Source: Endomychus coccineus (taxonomy: Eukaryota > Arthropoda > Insecta > Coleoptera > Endomychidae). From it: DNA of 64,000 nucleotides. The position numbers and the translations under genes are program-made. The notes beneath the pieces are model-generated. The model had not been told where the DNA came from, did not search any database, and saw nothing but the letters and a program-made list of their open reading frames with translations. Each line of letters opens with the position of its first letter. Position 1 is the stretch's first letter. Below are positions 11,812 to 22,500 of this stretch, piece after piece. The stretch lies in NCBI GenBank assembly GCA_958510875.1, contig OY294070.1:7254001-7318000 (forward strand), given 5' to 3'.

Positions 11812-12334
11812 ACGTGTGGCACTCGGGGACTGCCGCGGTGAAGCTATTGCATAGCATTTTTTCTCAACTTATGCAATTATAATTATTTATTTATTTTAAT
11901 TTATGCAGTATTTTTTTTTCTTTCATATTAATTCAAGTTTTTTCTTTGATATTAATTCAAGTTACACTTTTTGAGCGTGGTGACCGATAAGAAAACAATT
12001 TTTTTTCTTTTATTGAATAAATGAGAAGTTAATATCGTTTAAAATATTTTAATTATCTTACAATACATGTAGGTTATTCAGGAATTTGTTATGATTGAAA
12101 CTATAGGTTTATGGTAACTGAAATAAGAGACATAAGTTTGAGACTTGATATCCTCTAAATATCTGGCAAATACCGCGTCAATGGTGGCCCCATATTTTGT
12201 TGTGGATTCTTGTGGATCATTATTCATTTTCAAATTCAATTTTTCCGAAAGAAAAGTTGTCAACCGCTCTGATTTTTTATCAGCGAAGTTGATGTTGAAA
12301 TCGAAGTTTGCATAAGCACGCACAATAGCTTAAA
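11812..12334 (-). mobile_element. Helentron copy 1, internally deleted
   Basis: The left edge ACGTGTGGCACTCGGGGACT and most of the body match copy 2 (36031-37692); the right edge is AATAGCTTA, close to the terminus AAGCTATTG seen in copies 2 and 3. About 170 bases between the FDFNI and MRAYA codons of the endonuclease frame are missing relative to copy 2. The minus frame 12323-12078 still encodes KSERLTTFLSEKLNLKMNND, ATIDAVFARYLEDI and YFSYHKPIV. Helentrons are rolling-circle elements whose Rep-helicase protein carries a C-terminal endonuclease-like domain. This copy lacks Rep and helicase and must have moved in trans. Confidence 0.75.
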
Positions 12335-12784
12335 AAACTAGTGGAAAAATATACCAGTGGAAAAAATGGAGAGGAAGAAGTGTCACCCAATCCGCCAGAA
12401 ATGCTGCAAAACAGTTTTCACAGCATGAGGATGCGCGTCAACTTGTGCATCGGACAAAACGGGGACATTTCCAACAATTACTGTAATTTAGTTTTTCTTG
12501 TTACTAAAACGTTATTTCATAATTTGTAGTTCATTATTGTTTTACAACTGAAATAAATAGGTATGAAATTTGTAGGTTATTGATGATGTCAGTGTGACAG
12601 TGACATAATTATTTCAAACGTAAAGTAAGACACACGTTTTAGATTCCACAACCACCCTTGACCAAGGTAATTTTTGATATCTCGGTACTATTATAAATTC
12701 CAAATTCTTGGAAAATATTCCGAAAATTATTGAAATTATGTTAAGTCCATAGAATTTTTCTAATACTATGACTACACCTATAAT
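12335..12784. other. A+T-rich stretch, nothing recognised
   Basis: A 62-codon plus frame is present but has no recognisable motif, and no repeat links it to other parts of the window. Confidence 0.4.
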
Positions 12785-14165
12785 ATTCAAAGAGCATTGT
12801 GTGAGTCAGCAATGGAATGTAGGGAGAGGAGATAGGCATTCGTATTTTTCTTGAAGGTTTGGAGGCATAGGAATGACCTCACTAGGTAAAGAGTTTCACA
12901 ACTTTGCTGTTCGATAAAAAAATTAAGTCTGGTAGGAAGAAGATTCGGTGTAGATCCGCTGTGTTTAGTAAAAGCAGGGAACACCTCTGGCAGTTGCGAT
13001 TCTTCATCGCCCACAGACGGCCTTGGCTCAGGTTCCTCGAAAGCTATCGCCCTGAGACTTCGTTAACCGTCATTGTCTCTTGACCCCTTGAGCTTGTTTG
13101 GTCCGCCTATCTGGAATCTCTGGTGGTGGAACAACATACGAGATTTCTGATGAATATATATCTATAGAAAAGGGAGAGATCTCCCACATGTGGGTGCTGT
13201 TGGAGGTGATCCCGAGCATTGTTATGGAAGAGTAAACAACCTGCACAAAACTGGTGTTAATTCAGGCCCACATACCTTGACAACGACAGGGCGAATTCTG
13301 TCTAGCACCATAGACGTTTTGGTTTTGAGATCACGCAGAATACGCCTATTTGTGCTGTAACGAAAGACAATTTAGCAATATTTGGAGGGTCCTTCCCTTG
13401 TGGATCCAAAGTTGAATTTACTGCAAACATTCCAGCAAAAACGTTGACTTTTTCTTGTGGTGTAGTAGTCAGTGTGCCATTATCTTTGGTTAGGAGAGGG
13501 AATGAACTGGAAGTGAAATTCCTACCAATTGTTTTGGCAAAAGTCGAAAACGAATGTGAGTCATTCGGGCATTTGGTAAGCTTTGATCTTATTTTTGCAT
13601 TATATGCCTCTTCCGAAACGTTTATTGTTTCATTGCACATATTTCTGGCTTCAGCATATTTTGTTCTGGTATCCAGACATGGGTCTCCGCGTTTGTTTTG
13701 AAGCGACGGCCCTAGAGCAGATTTTGCTGAACCATCGTTCACCAGATGACGGTGATTTGTTGGTATGAGGTATGTACGTTTCCATTCCCAGCATGATAAT
13801 ATCCTAGGAAGGAAACTCGGAGAAAAACTTGCGAAGACCGTCCCAGTCGGCTGAGTTGTAATGCCAAACTGTGCGTGGTGTTGGATTGGTTCGTGGAGTG
13901 ATATGATATAAGGACAGGTCATAGTGATGGATGAATGGACAGACTTTCGCAATGGTGCACGGAGCTTTACTTCTTAGGGATCTGGATTGTTAGTGAGGAA
14001 TAAGTGAAGCGTATTGGCATAATGATAGTTGTTATCAGGGATCCGTGTTGCTTCATTAATTAACTGGCGAAGACCTCAGTCTGTCGCATTTCTGAAATGA
14101 CAAAAAGCTAGATTTGGAAAAAATGGTGAGAGTACCAATAGCTAGACAATTGTAGCCTGATCCAC
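12785..14165 (-). mobile_element. LINE family A (CR1/Jockey-like) with reverse-transcriptase core deleted
   Basis: Reading the minus strand from 14165: end of the endonuclease domain (RQLINEATRIPDNNYHY, TNNPDP, SITMTCPYIISL), the endonuclease-RT linker (HYNSADWDGLRKFFS in one frame; FSTFAKTIGRNF, KVNVFAGMFAVNSTLDPQGK) to about 13260. It then jumps to the thumb/C-terminal region (about 13200) and the 3' tail with ETLYLVRSF (about 12790-12930). The polymerase core with the catalytic aspartates is absent. The longest frame is 13952-13302. Such elements copy by target-primed reverse transcription; this copy cannot. Confidence 0.75.
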
Positions 14166-14277
14166 TATAAGGTAATAAATGTCTCATTCAAATTAGTCAA
14201 TATTCGTTCAAACATAATCAAGAGTGGTTAATTATTTAGCTATATTATGCGACGAACATGTATTAATAACCATTATA

Positions 14278-15816
14278 CAGGTGTTCCATCTCAGACGAGC
14301 CACCCCGTATATTTCTTATCCCATAGTGAGTGGAAAAATCTCCCGAAACACGTCGAATGATTTTGTTTGGGGCACATCTTTTGACGTATATTTGAGGCTT
14401 GAACGAGCAACCCCCTAATAGGGGGCGCTTCAACCCCTCAAAATTGAATAGGGGAGAGGGGTTGAGTGATACGTCATTTGAAAGGTCTTGGAAGCCTCTT
14501 TACAACGGTGTATGAAAAACGTAAATTTGATGAACCGTTTTCGCCAAAAATTAATTTTGTTGCTCGAATGCGCCACCTTGAATATTTTGGTTATTTGTAC
14601 AATGTACAAGCTCATTTTTATTAAGCTTTTTTTACAAACTTAAACAATCTTCAAAAAATCACATTCGTAAAAAAATTGAATTGTGTTGTCATGCTTACAA
14701 TGAAAAAAATTAAATCTGCGTGTTTAAATCAAATGTTCAAATTGTCCTCCATTGACTTCCATACAATAATACATTCTCTCAAACTGATAAATAAAAAAAC
14801 AGCAAAACATTTCCTTATGTTGCCTTCATTTTTTGTTTTAAGAAGGTGTTTAGGCATAACTGTAGAATTTGGAGCGATACAAATCCTCATGTATTTCGAG
14901 AAGCTCACACTCAACATCGGGAAAAGCTAAACGTTTGGGTAGGAATTTTGGGAGACCACCTAATTGAACCTCTGTTTATTCCTGGTAATTTAAATGGCGA
15001 AATTCATCTTGAAATGTTGGAAAATGCGATTGATCCGTTAATAACTGAACAATTAGAAAACGATCCTCTACTATTTGAACAACAATTGCATTTCCAACAA
15101 GACGGAGCTCCTCCTCACTACGCCGCACCAGTTCGCCAATACCTCAATTTGCAATACCCCGGTCGTTGGATTGGAAGCAGAGGTCCTATGGAGTGGCCTG
15201 CCCGATCTCCTGACCTGAACCCTCTGGACTTCTTCTTGTGGGGACATCTTAAGTCCAAGATTTTTGCGACTCAGCCTGAAAATTTGGACGAACTACGCCA
15301 ACGAATTGTAAATGAGTAGTGCATTATTGTATGGAAGTCAATGGAGGACAATTTGAACATTTGATTTAAACACGCAGATTTATTTTTTTTCATTATAAGC
15401 ATGACAACACAATTAAATTTTTTTACGAATGTGATTTTTTGAAGATTGTTTAAGTTTGTAAAAAAGGCTTAATAAAAATGAGCTTGTACATTATACAAAT
15501 AACCAAAATATTCAAGGTGGCGCATTCGAGCAACAAAATTAATTTTTGGCGAAAACGGTTCATCGAATTTACGTTTTTCATACACCGTTGTGAAGAGGCT
15601 TCCAAGACCTTTCAAATGACGTATCACTCAACCCCTCTCCCTTATTCAATTTTGAGGGGTTGAAGCGCCCCCTATTAGGGGGTTGCTCGTTCAAGCCTCA
15701 AATATACGTCAAAAGATGTCACCCAAACAAAATCATTCGACGTGTTTCGGGAGATTTTTCCACTCACTATGGGATAAGAAATATACGAGGTGGCTCGTCT
15801 GAGATGGAACATCCTG
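14278..15816 (+). mobile_element. Mariner-like element with about 0.5-kb terminal inverted repeats
   Basis: The ends are CAGGTGTTCCATCTCAGACG (14278) and its complement ending at 15816, each next to a TA (14276-14277 and 15817-15818). The inverted repeat continues from the ends inward to about 14775 and 15330, nearly 500 bases per arm. Only about 550 bases lie between, and they hold the C-terminal half of a transposase. The repeats contain the last 15 codons of the transposase on both sides. It looks like a rearranged copy in which the 3' end was duplicated in inverse onto the 5' side. Confidence 0.85.
14846..15363 (+). pseudogene. Mariner-like transposase, C-terminal half
   Basis: The frame encodes LNVWVGILGDHLIEPLFIPG, FQQDGAPPHYAAPVRQYL, WPARSPDLNPLDFFLWGHLK and ENLDELRQRIVNE. 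These are the second and third acidic blocks of a DDE/D transposase (Asp in QQDGAPPH, Asp in SPDLNPLD). A TAG at about 15317 is followed in frame by the codons CIIVWKSMEDNLNI and a second stop, so the TAG is probably a late insertion. The N-terminal DNA-binding half and first catalytic Asp are missing, and position 14846 is only where the open frame begins. Confidence 0.8.
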
Positions 15817-15818
15817 TA

Positions 15819-16229
15819 TGTCTTTGCATACACTATTTATTTTTTATTAGCAAAATTCACACTTTATTTCTGTTAGGTCGACAGAATTAATACATTTTAT
15901 AGATCTGCCAGATGTTCAAGGCAATATTTGATATTGCAGAATATTGCTGTATGTCGCGTTTCTATTGACTAAATCTGTAACATAATGGAAAAATCCGTGC
16001 TATAATGGATCCCACATTAATAAATCGGTGGTAGCATATATTTAATTCGCGTAGTTAAAGACGGAAGTGGAAAATAATTCTTTGTTGTTACCAGTTAGTA
16101 GGAATTTACCGGAGAAACCGGTTATTATTATGCATGCGAGTGATTCAAATTAATAAAAATAACCCAAAACATTAATTAGTTGAATTCACAATTTGTTTCT
16201 TTGCTTTAAATAAACACGTGAAGCAGGTT
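15819..16229. other. A+T-rich stretch, nothing recognised
   Basis: No coding motif or repeat partner was noticed. Confidence 0.4.
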
Positions 16230-16975
16230 GACTCAATTCAAGGAGGATCTGGATTTTGAAATGCGGATCTGATAATCTAGTAGAGTGCAACCAAAACTCA
16301 AGCTTGCAAGATTAACACCAGTTTCCTGAAGGTTGTTTGCCCTTTCATACGAAGTTGGTGTGTTTCCTTTCAGCTGCAAGACAGCGAGAGTCCAACCAAT
16401 TAAAAAAAAAAAATGAAAACCCTTCCTAATAGACCTATTGCACTATTATCTGTGATCTATAAAGTGATGGACAAAGCAATCAACATCGAGCTCATACAAA
16501 ATCATGAATGACCGGCAATATGGCTTCCGTCAGCAGAGATCAACACGAGACCTGCTTGACTACGTAACACATGTATGCCAGAACTCTATTGAACAACATG
16601 GGAATCTGTAGCTCCCCAAGCGATTAACCAAGTCATAAAGTTTGCAGCCTCAACTTTGTCGCTTAATAATGAGTTTTCTCTCAGATCACTCCATATGGTG
16701 GTTGACGTATCCTCCGGTACAATGGCTATCAACACTGATGTTCCACAGGGATCTTGGTACCAACTTTTTTTTGCTTCATATCAACGATCTGTTGGAAGTG
16801 ACCACTTGTCCCGTCCACAGCTTTGCAGATGATGGAACACTTCATACCGGTTGTCATCTAGAGCCCCTATACCGTCCAATGAAGCCAGAGGAGCGAGATA
16901 GAGACAGGTTGATGCAATTAATGGAGATCTGGCAACGATTTTGAAATGGGGATCTGGCAATATCTTCATATCCAT
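16230..16975 (+). mobile_element. LINE family A reverse-transcriptase fragment
   Basis: Plus-strand frames give RPIALLSVIYKVMDKAIN (16430), QPQLCRLIMSFLSDHSI (16643), SSGTMAINTDVPQGS (16715, finger-palm boundary), HINDLLEVTTCPVHSFADDG (16783, the F-A-D-D catalytic box) and a thumb start ILKWGSGN near 16935. The left end (16230-16390) repeats sequence found on the opposite strand near 13230 and 62400. Several stops and shifts break it. Confidence 0.8.
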
Positions 16976-17280
16976 AATTCTTATCTACCATATCCGTGTG
17001 AAGTATAAAACTTCCTGTGTTCCTATTATATGCATAATGTATCAATACTATTGCCATGTTGTGAGTATGTACCCAATAATTTATCTTATTTAAATAGTTG
17101 TTTAAATAACAAATTATGTAAGTACATTGTAAAAGATGTGCATACAGGAAAATGACGCTCATTTCGAACACATGTCAAGATTTGTTTGTTAGTTTATTTT
17201 ATTTGTTGAAAGTCACAGCTACGTCTGTTTTTGTCCGAATTGCAACAAGCAGATATCACTTGTGATACATTATTTTTATT
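16976..17280. other. A+T-rich spacer between two LINE relics
   Basis: Nothing recognised. Confidence 0.4.
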
Positions 17281-18300
17281 CATTATTTATTGATTAATAA
17301 ATTATATGCACTCGGAGTTCGGGGTCCAAGTAACGACTGGATAAAATCTTATCTCAGCAATAGAGAACAGCAGGTCGAAATAAAATGTATACGATCTGAA
17401 TCCAAAGTCACAACAAGAGGAACACCACAAGGGTCCTGTATTTCTCCTACATTATTCAATTGTTTTATCAACGACTTACCGTTTCACATCAGCAAGGTAT
17501 GTAAACCTATATTATATACAGAGGATCTGGACGCGATAATAGTTGGCAATAATCTAGTAGAAACGGTTAATGAAAGTAACTCAACAACAAACTGTGTATC
17601 AGAGTGGTGTAGCAGCAATAACCTTAAATTAAACTGCAACAAAACAGTAGTTGTAGTATTTTGCCCTAAAAACAAGGTAATTGACTACAGCGTGTTAGCT
17701 AGGGTGGATGAAAATTCTGTTGAAAATGTCTGTGCTACTAAATTTCTAGGCCTATACATTGATCAAAAATTAACGTGGGCCTCGCATATAGAGCAACTCT
17801 TACCATAACTCAGCAGCTATTGTTTTCTGATCCAGAATATTAGGGATACCGTTTCGATCAATGTACTAAAATTGCTATATTATGGTCTCTTTCAATCCAC
17901 AATCGCCTATGGACTAATGTTTTGGGGCTCCGCTCATAATGTTGAGAGAATTTTCATTGCGCAACAGAGGGCTCTACGATACATGGCTAAAGCATCAGGT
18001 AGAACACACTGTGGGAATATATTTATAGATTGGGGTATAATGACTCTCCCATCACTCTACATATATTCGCTACTTCTATATGTTAAAACCAATAATTACT
18101 GGGAAAAGTGCTCTGATATGCATGATCATAACGCCAGACAAACAAATTTTCTTTCAATGCAAACTTGTACTTAAAATTTGTATTCAAAAAAGCAGGAGCC
18201 GCATTTAAGAAAAGTTGATAATGGTTGATCGGCAACGAAACGTAGGATATTGACATACATAAAGGAAAGCTTAGGTATAAGAAGTTGCTCGAATAATTTT
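17281..18300 (+). pseudogene. LINE family C reverse transcriptase with altered catalytic box
   Basis: One frame runs from about 17290 to 18174 with a single stop (TAA, 17806-17808). Motifs in order: RTPQGS-type fingers (TRGTPQGSCISPTLFNCFIN), the catalytic box as YTEDLDAIIV where Y/F-A-D-D is expected, NNLKLNCNKT, TKFLGLYIDQKLTW, then thumb GLMFWGSAHNVERIF and QQRALRYMAKASGRTHCGNI. The N-terminal endonuclease and first palm blocks are missing. Replacing the Ala-Asp-Asp by Thr-Glu-Asp should abolish polymerase activity. Related fragments lie at 22260, 23545 and 33806. Confidence 0.8.
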
Positions 18301-18439
18301 AATATCTTACGGTACAAAATAGGATATACAAAATTCGTTTTGTTCAAAATTACTTGAAAATCTCATGATTGAAATTAATTTTTTATGGCAATTTATTTAC
18401 GAAACCTTTTCCCTTTTTACCGAAACCGTATCTATTTTG
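18301..18439. other. Short A+T-rich gap
   Basis: Nothing recognised. Confidence 0.4.
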
Positions 18440-18600
18440 TTAGAGTACGACACTGTTAGAGACGGTTCGGGGAAGTCCCATAGCTGGTTAGGGGAGATCC
18501 CTCGATGCGTAGGCGATGAGGAAGGTATATAGAAGTGCGAGGAAGACTATAGGGGAATTACGTATTCAGCATGAGAGAGTATCAGACGTATTATTGACGT
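18440..18600 (+). mobile_element. LINE family B 3'-end segment (second copy)
   Basis: Shares CGGGGAAGTCCCA, GGGGAGATCCCTCGAT and downstream spacing with the complement of 8920-9080. It stands alone without upstream coding sequence, a 5'-truncated copy. Confidence 0.5.
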
Positions 18601-18779
18601 TATATTAATTATGAATAGTCATTCTTAAGATTGTAATTCTTTTAGAATATAATTAACTTTTATTTGATAAGTGTTTCCTTAAGAACTCTATTTCTGTTTT
18701 CGATATCCTCGTGATTGACATTCTTATTTTGGTCACACTGTATACACGTGATATATTCAGGAACCCGGGCTATGATTGT

Positions 18780-18995
18780 TTTAATTTGATAATGTTCAAA
18801 AACTATTCTTAAAATTTTCTTCATTTAACTTTAAAAGATTTACCTGTTTGACCAACATGCAATGCATTACAGCTTTCATAGGACAACTTATATTACTCCC
18901 GATTTTTGGTTTTTGGTTATGATATACCTTGCTTTCATATTCACAGGAATTTATTAGAAGCAAAGTGTTTCCCAAATTAGTCACAGCCCCTAACC
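18780..18995 (-). pseudogene. Penelope-like element GIY-YIG endonuclease relic
   Basis: The minus strand near 18900-18830 reads SCNALHVGQTGKSFKVK in one frame. This matches the YxGQTGRSF core of the GIY-YIG endonuclease of Penelope-like retroelements and the better copy at 63271-63600 (ALYIGQTGRSFSV). Frameshifts separate it from the preceding Gly-Val segment. Only the endonuclease end remains. Confidence 0.6.
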
Positions 18996-19334
18996 CGACG
19001 AGTAGACGATTGCTAAAATAGGCCGTCTTTTAAAAAAAAGTTTCAAATTTATTAAAAAAAGTTCAAATAGAATTTTTAATTCTCTATGAGCATGATGTCT
19101 GGGACTCTTTATATTTAACTAGTCTCTCAACTAAACAAAAATAGATTTCGAACGGGTCGTTGTAGTTTACCAATTTATGTTTATAAGAACGTGAGAACGC
19201 CTCTTATAACTGGACTACGTGATGATGTTATAAGATTATTCAAAACTGCTGTATCCAGTGAAATAGAACCTATAATTATGATGAAGTGAGCCTTTTTTCA
19301 ACCGATATCATTACGTTGCGTTCTTTCTTTACAG
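18996..19334. other. Region upstream of the lipase start exon
   Basis: No repeat or coding motif. It ends with a pyrimidine-rich acceptor (TTCTTTCTTTACAG, AG at 19333-19334), which suggests that the start-codon exon is preceded by an intron and an untranslated exon elsewhere. Confidence 0.5.
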
Positions 19335-19554
19335 ATCATATTAAAATGAAGCTGGCCATCTCCAAGTATCGAAGAAAATACGTCAAACATTTACAATGGC
19401 ATAGGTACGAACAGAGTTGTGAATAGTTGTGTCAGTGGAACTTGGATTAGATTTTCGCAATGCCTGGACTAGTAGCTTTTCGTAGACGGTGGGGTGTAGG
19501 CTCGGACGATTTGGTGATCCCCGGAGCTTTTTTATTCACCGTCCATCTCATTTG
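19335..19554 (+). CDS. inaE: Lipase exon 1 (5' untranslated part plus first codons)
   Basis: The likely exon runs from the acceptor at 19334 to the donor GTAAGT at 19555. Translation starts at 19460 with MPGLVAFRRRWGVGSDDL, the conserved N-terminus of diacylglycerol lipase alpha, and the first transmembrane helix begins (GAFLFTVHLIW). The exon ends inside the Trp codon TG|G. A short upstream ATG frame at 19345 ends before the true start. Confidence 0.9.
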
Positions 19555-22500
19555 GTAAGTTTTTTGCAATACTTTGTGTCTAAACATAGGTCCGTCGTGA
19601 CAAACCAATCTGTACATAAAATTATTAAACCTCAGGTAATCGACACAAAATTATGATAAGGATTGATAATGTCTAAACAAATATCCCGTCGTGACAAACC
19701 AGCCAGTACACAACATTATTAAACCTAAGGTAATTGACACAAAATTATGATGAGCATTGATAATGTCTAAACATAGATCCGTCGTGACAAACTAACCTGT
19801 ATACAAAATTATTAAACCTCAGGTAATCGGCACAAAATTATTATAAGCATTGATAATGCCTAATCAAATATGCCGTCGTGACAAACCAACCTGTACCTAC
19901 ACAAAATTATGAACTCTCAGTTAATCGACACAAAATTATGATAAGCATTGATAATCTCTAAACAAATATCCCATCGTGACAAACCAACCTGTACACAACA
20001 TTATTAAACCTAAGGTAATTGACACAAAATTATGATGAGCATTGATAATGTCCAAACATAGATCCGTCGTGACAAACTAACCTGTATACAAAATTATTAA
20101 ACCTCAGGTAATCGGCACAAAATTATTATAAGCATTGATAATGCCTAATCAAATATGCCGTCGTGACAAACCAACCTGTACCTACTCAAAATTATGAACT
20201 CTCAGTTAATCGACACAAAATTATGATAAGCATTGATAATCTCTAAACAAATATCCCATCGTGACAAACCAACCTGTACACAACATTATTAAACCTAAGG
20301 TAATTGACACAAAATGATGATGAGCATTGATAATGTCTAAACATAGATCCGTCGTGACAAACTAACCTGTATACAAAATTATTAAACCTCAGGTAATCGG
20401 CACAAAATTATTATAAGCATTGATAATGCCTAATCAAATATCCCATCGTGACAAACCAACCTGTACACAACATTATTAAACCTAAAGTAATTGACACAAA
20501 ATGATGATGAGCATTGATAATGTCTAAACATAGATTCGTCGTGACAAACCAATCTGTAGACAAAATTATTAAACCTCAGATAATCCACACAAAATTATGA
20601 TAAGCATCGATAATGTCTAAATACAGATCCGTAGTGACAAACCAACCTGTACACAAAATTATTAAACCTCAGGTAATCGACACAAAATTATGATAAGCAT
20701 TGATAATGATAATGATCATAATTTTGTGCCGATTTGAGCTAAAGCTTTATAATTGGGTGCTCGCCCCAGATGCATATTACTTCTACACCGAGAATAAGGT
20801 ATCATCTTGAAGTTGTGACCTAGATTTGCAAAATGTAGGTTTTCATTTCGTCATGATTATGATTTTGTTCTTTTTCAAGTTAATCTGCGTTGTTATTTCC
20901 TTAATTTTCTGGAATGTTGTCGTTGCTATCCGGAATGATTTTGTAAATTTCTGTTCAAAATTGCTGAATTTTTGATTTGTATTGTACATGATGGACAAAT
21001 TTCGATGATTGTATAGGGTTATACGGTAACTATAGGAGATACGAAAAAAATGGGAGTGCCATTCTCGATCTCTTTTTTTGAGACAAATTCGCTGGCAGGA
21101 ACACAAATTTGCTATCGTCTTTTGTTTGTTGTTATAAACAAAACTTCAATTTTTCGCCTTTTAGACACATGTGGATATCGTCATTGTTAGTTGCTAGTGC
21201 TGGAGTATATTAATTTTGTGTTCGCTCTAAGTTCATATAATAGAGACCTGGACGTTTGCGCTGTATCATACGTTTATTACCATCAGATAATCATTTTTGC
21301 TAATTTGTGTTATGTGCTTATAATTTTCTGCTCACACCAAATTCTCACAAATGTATGTAGGATCTATAAGTAATTTTGTGCTCAATTTTGACAGTAACTA
21401 CGACTTTATCCTGGTATTACCGAATTCCACTGACTAGAAGCAACACATTCAATATCACATGTATGAGAATAAGGTTCAGGCGAGCACATAATTTGCAAAC
21501 TTGAGCGCAAACTGTGCCAAATAATGGAGTCCAGTATTTTTTTTAATCCGACGATTCTCAGATTACACAAATAAAGCTGCGTTCGTTACGGACTTGTTAT
21601 CTTTGTGCGTTAACTTTTCCATCGCAGCAACCCGAAGTTGAATCTGGAATATCGATGTACGTGTACAAAGCTGTGAGTCACAATGTTTAGGGGAATGTTA
21701 AACCTTTAATTCGACGTTATTTACGGCACCGTTCCCCTACAAATAGTCCTTATAAATTATTAAACACACATCTGTAAGTGTCTTCGCCTCTACTACACCC
21801 TCCAGCCGAAAAATTTTACTAGTGGCAATTCAAATTTAAAGTGCCCGTATATTGCATTTTCTATGAATACGATTTGCCATTACAACCCGCAAAAGCGTTG
21901 AATGTTAGAACCGAATGGTTAATTTTCGCGATGACGAATTGATATTTGAGTCTAAATATTATTATAATGTATTTCTTGCTTTCGCTGATTTTGATCATTG
22001 TGATTGAATTCCGTTAATGATGCAACATAATAAATATAACGGGATATTTCACGTAGTGACTTATCCAAAATAATCAGTTACTTCCCGTTTTGTACGTTAT
22101 CAGGAAGGGCATGGTGTCAGTAGGAAACCTGAACACATTTGCACTGTCCTGGACTAGATAACGACAATATGCGAATATTAAATGAAACGTAAAGTTGTCT
22201 AGGAGTTATCAGATCATAGTATTCTAGATATTACAGGCAGGAACCATCGAAACATGACGTCACAAAGTTAGTTCGGTTTGGGTACCGCTGGACGGAATAT
22301 TACGAGGCGGATTTCTCGGATTATTTCTAACATTTTGGCGTTTGTTCCAAGCGTATTTAGTCAAGTCAATGAAAAGCTCGAAAAATAAGTGGGAAACTAA
22401 ACGACGTTTCGTCAACCGCGTTTGAGATGAGTGCAGGGGTTCCACATGGATCATTGTTAGGGCCACTCATATTTCTATTAATTGTCAGTGACCTGCCAGA

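Noticed and set aside
13444..13768. Plus-strand frames of 85 and 61 codons
   Set aside because: Antisense of the LINE linker region on the minus strand.
19577..20720. CRISPR-like array of regularly spaced repeats
   Set aside because: Whole units repeat with no unique spacers, in a eukaryotic intron; this is a satellite.
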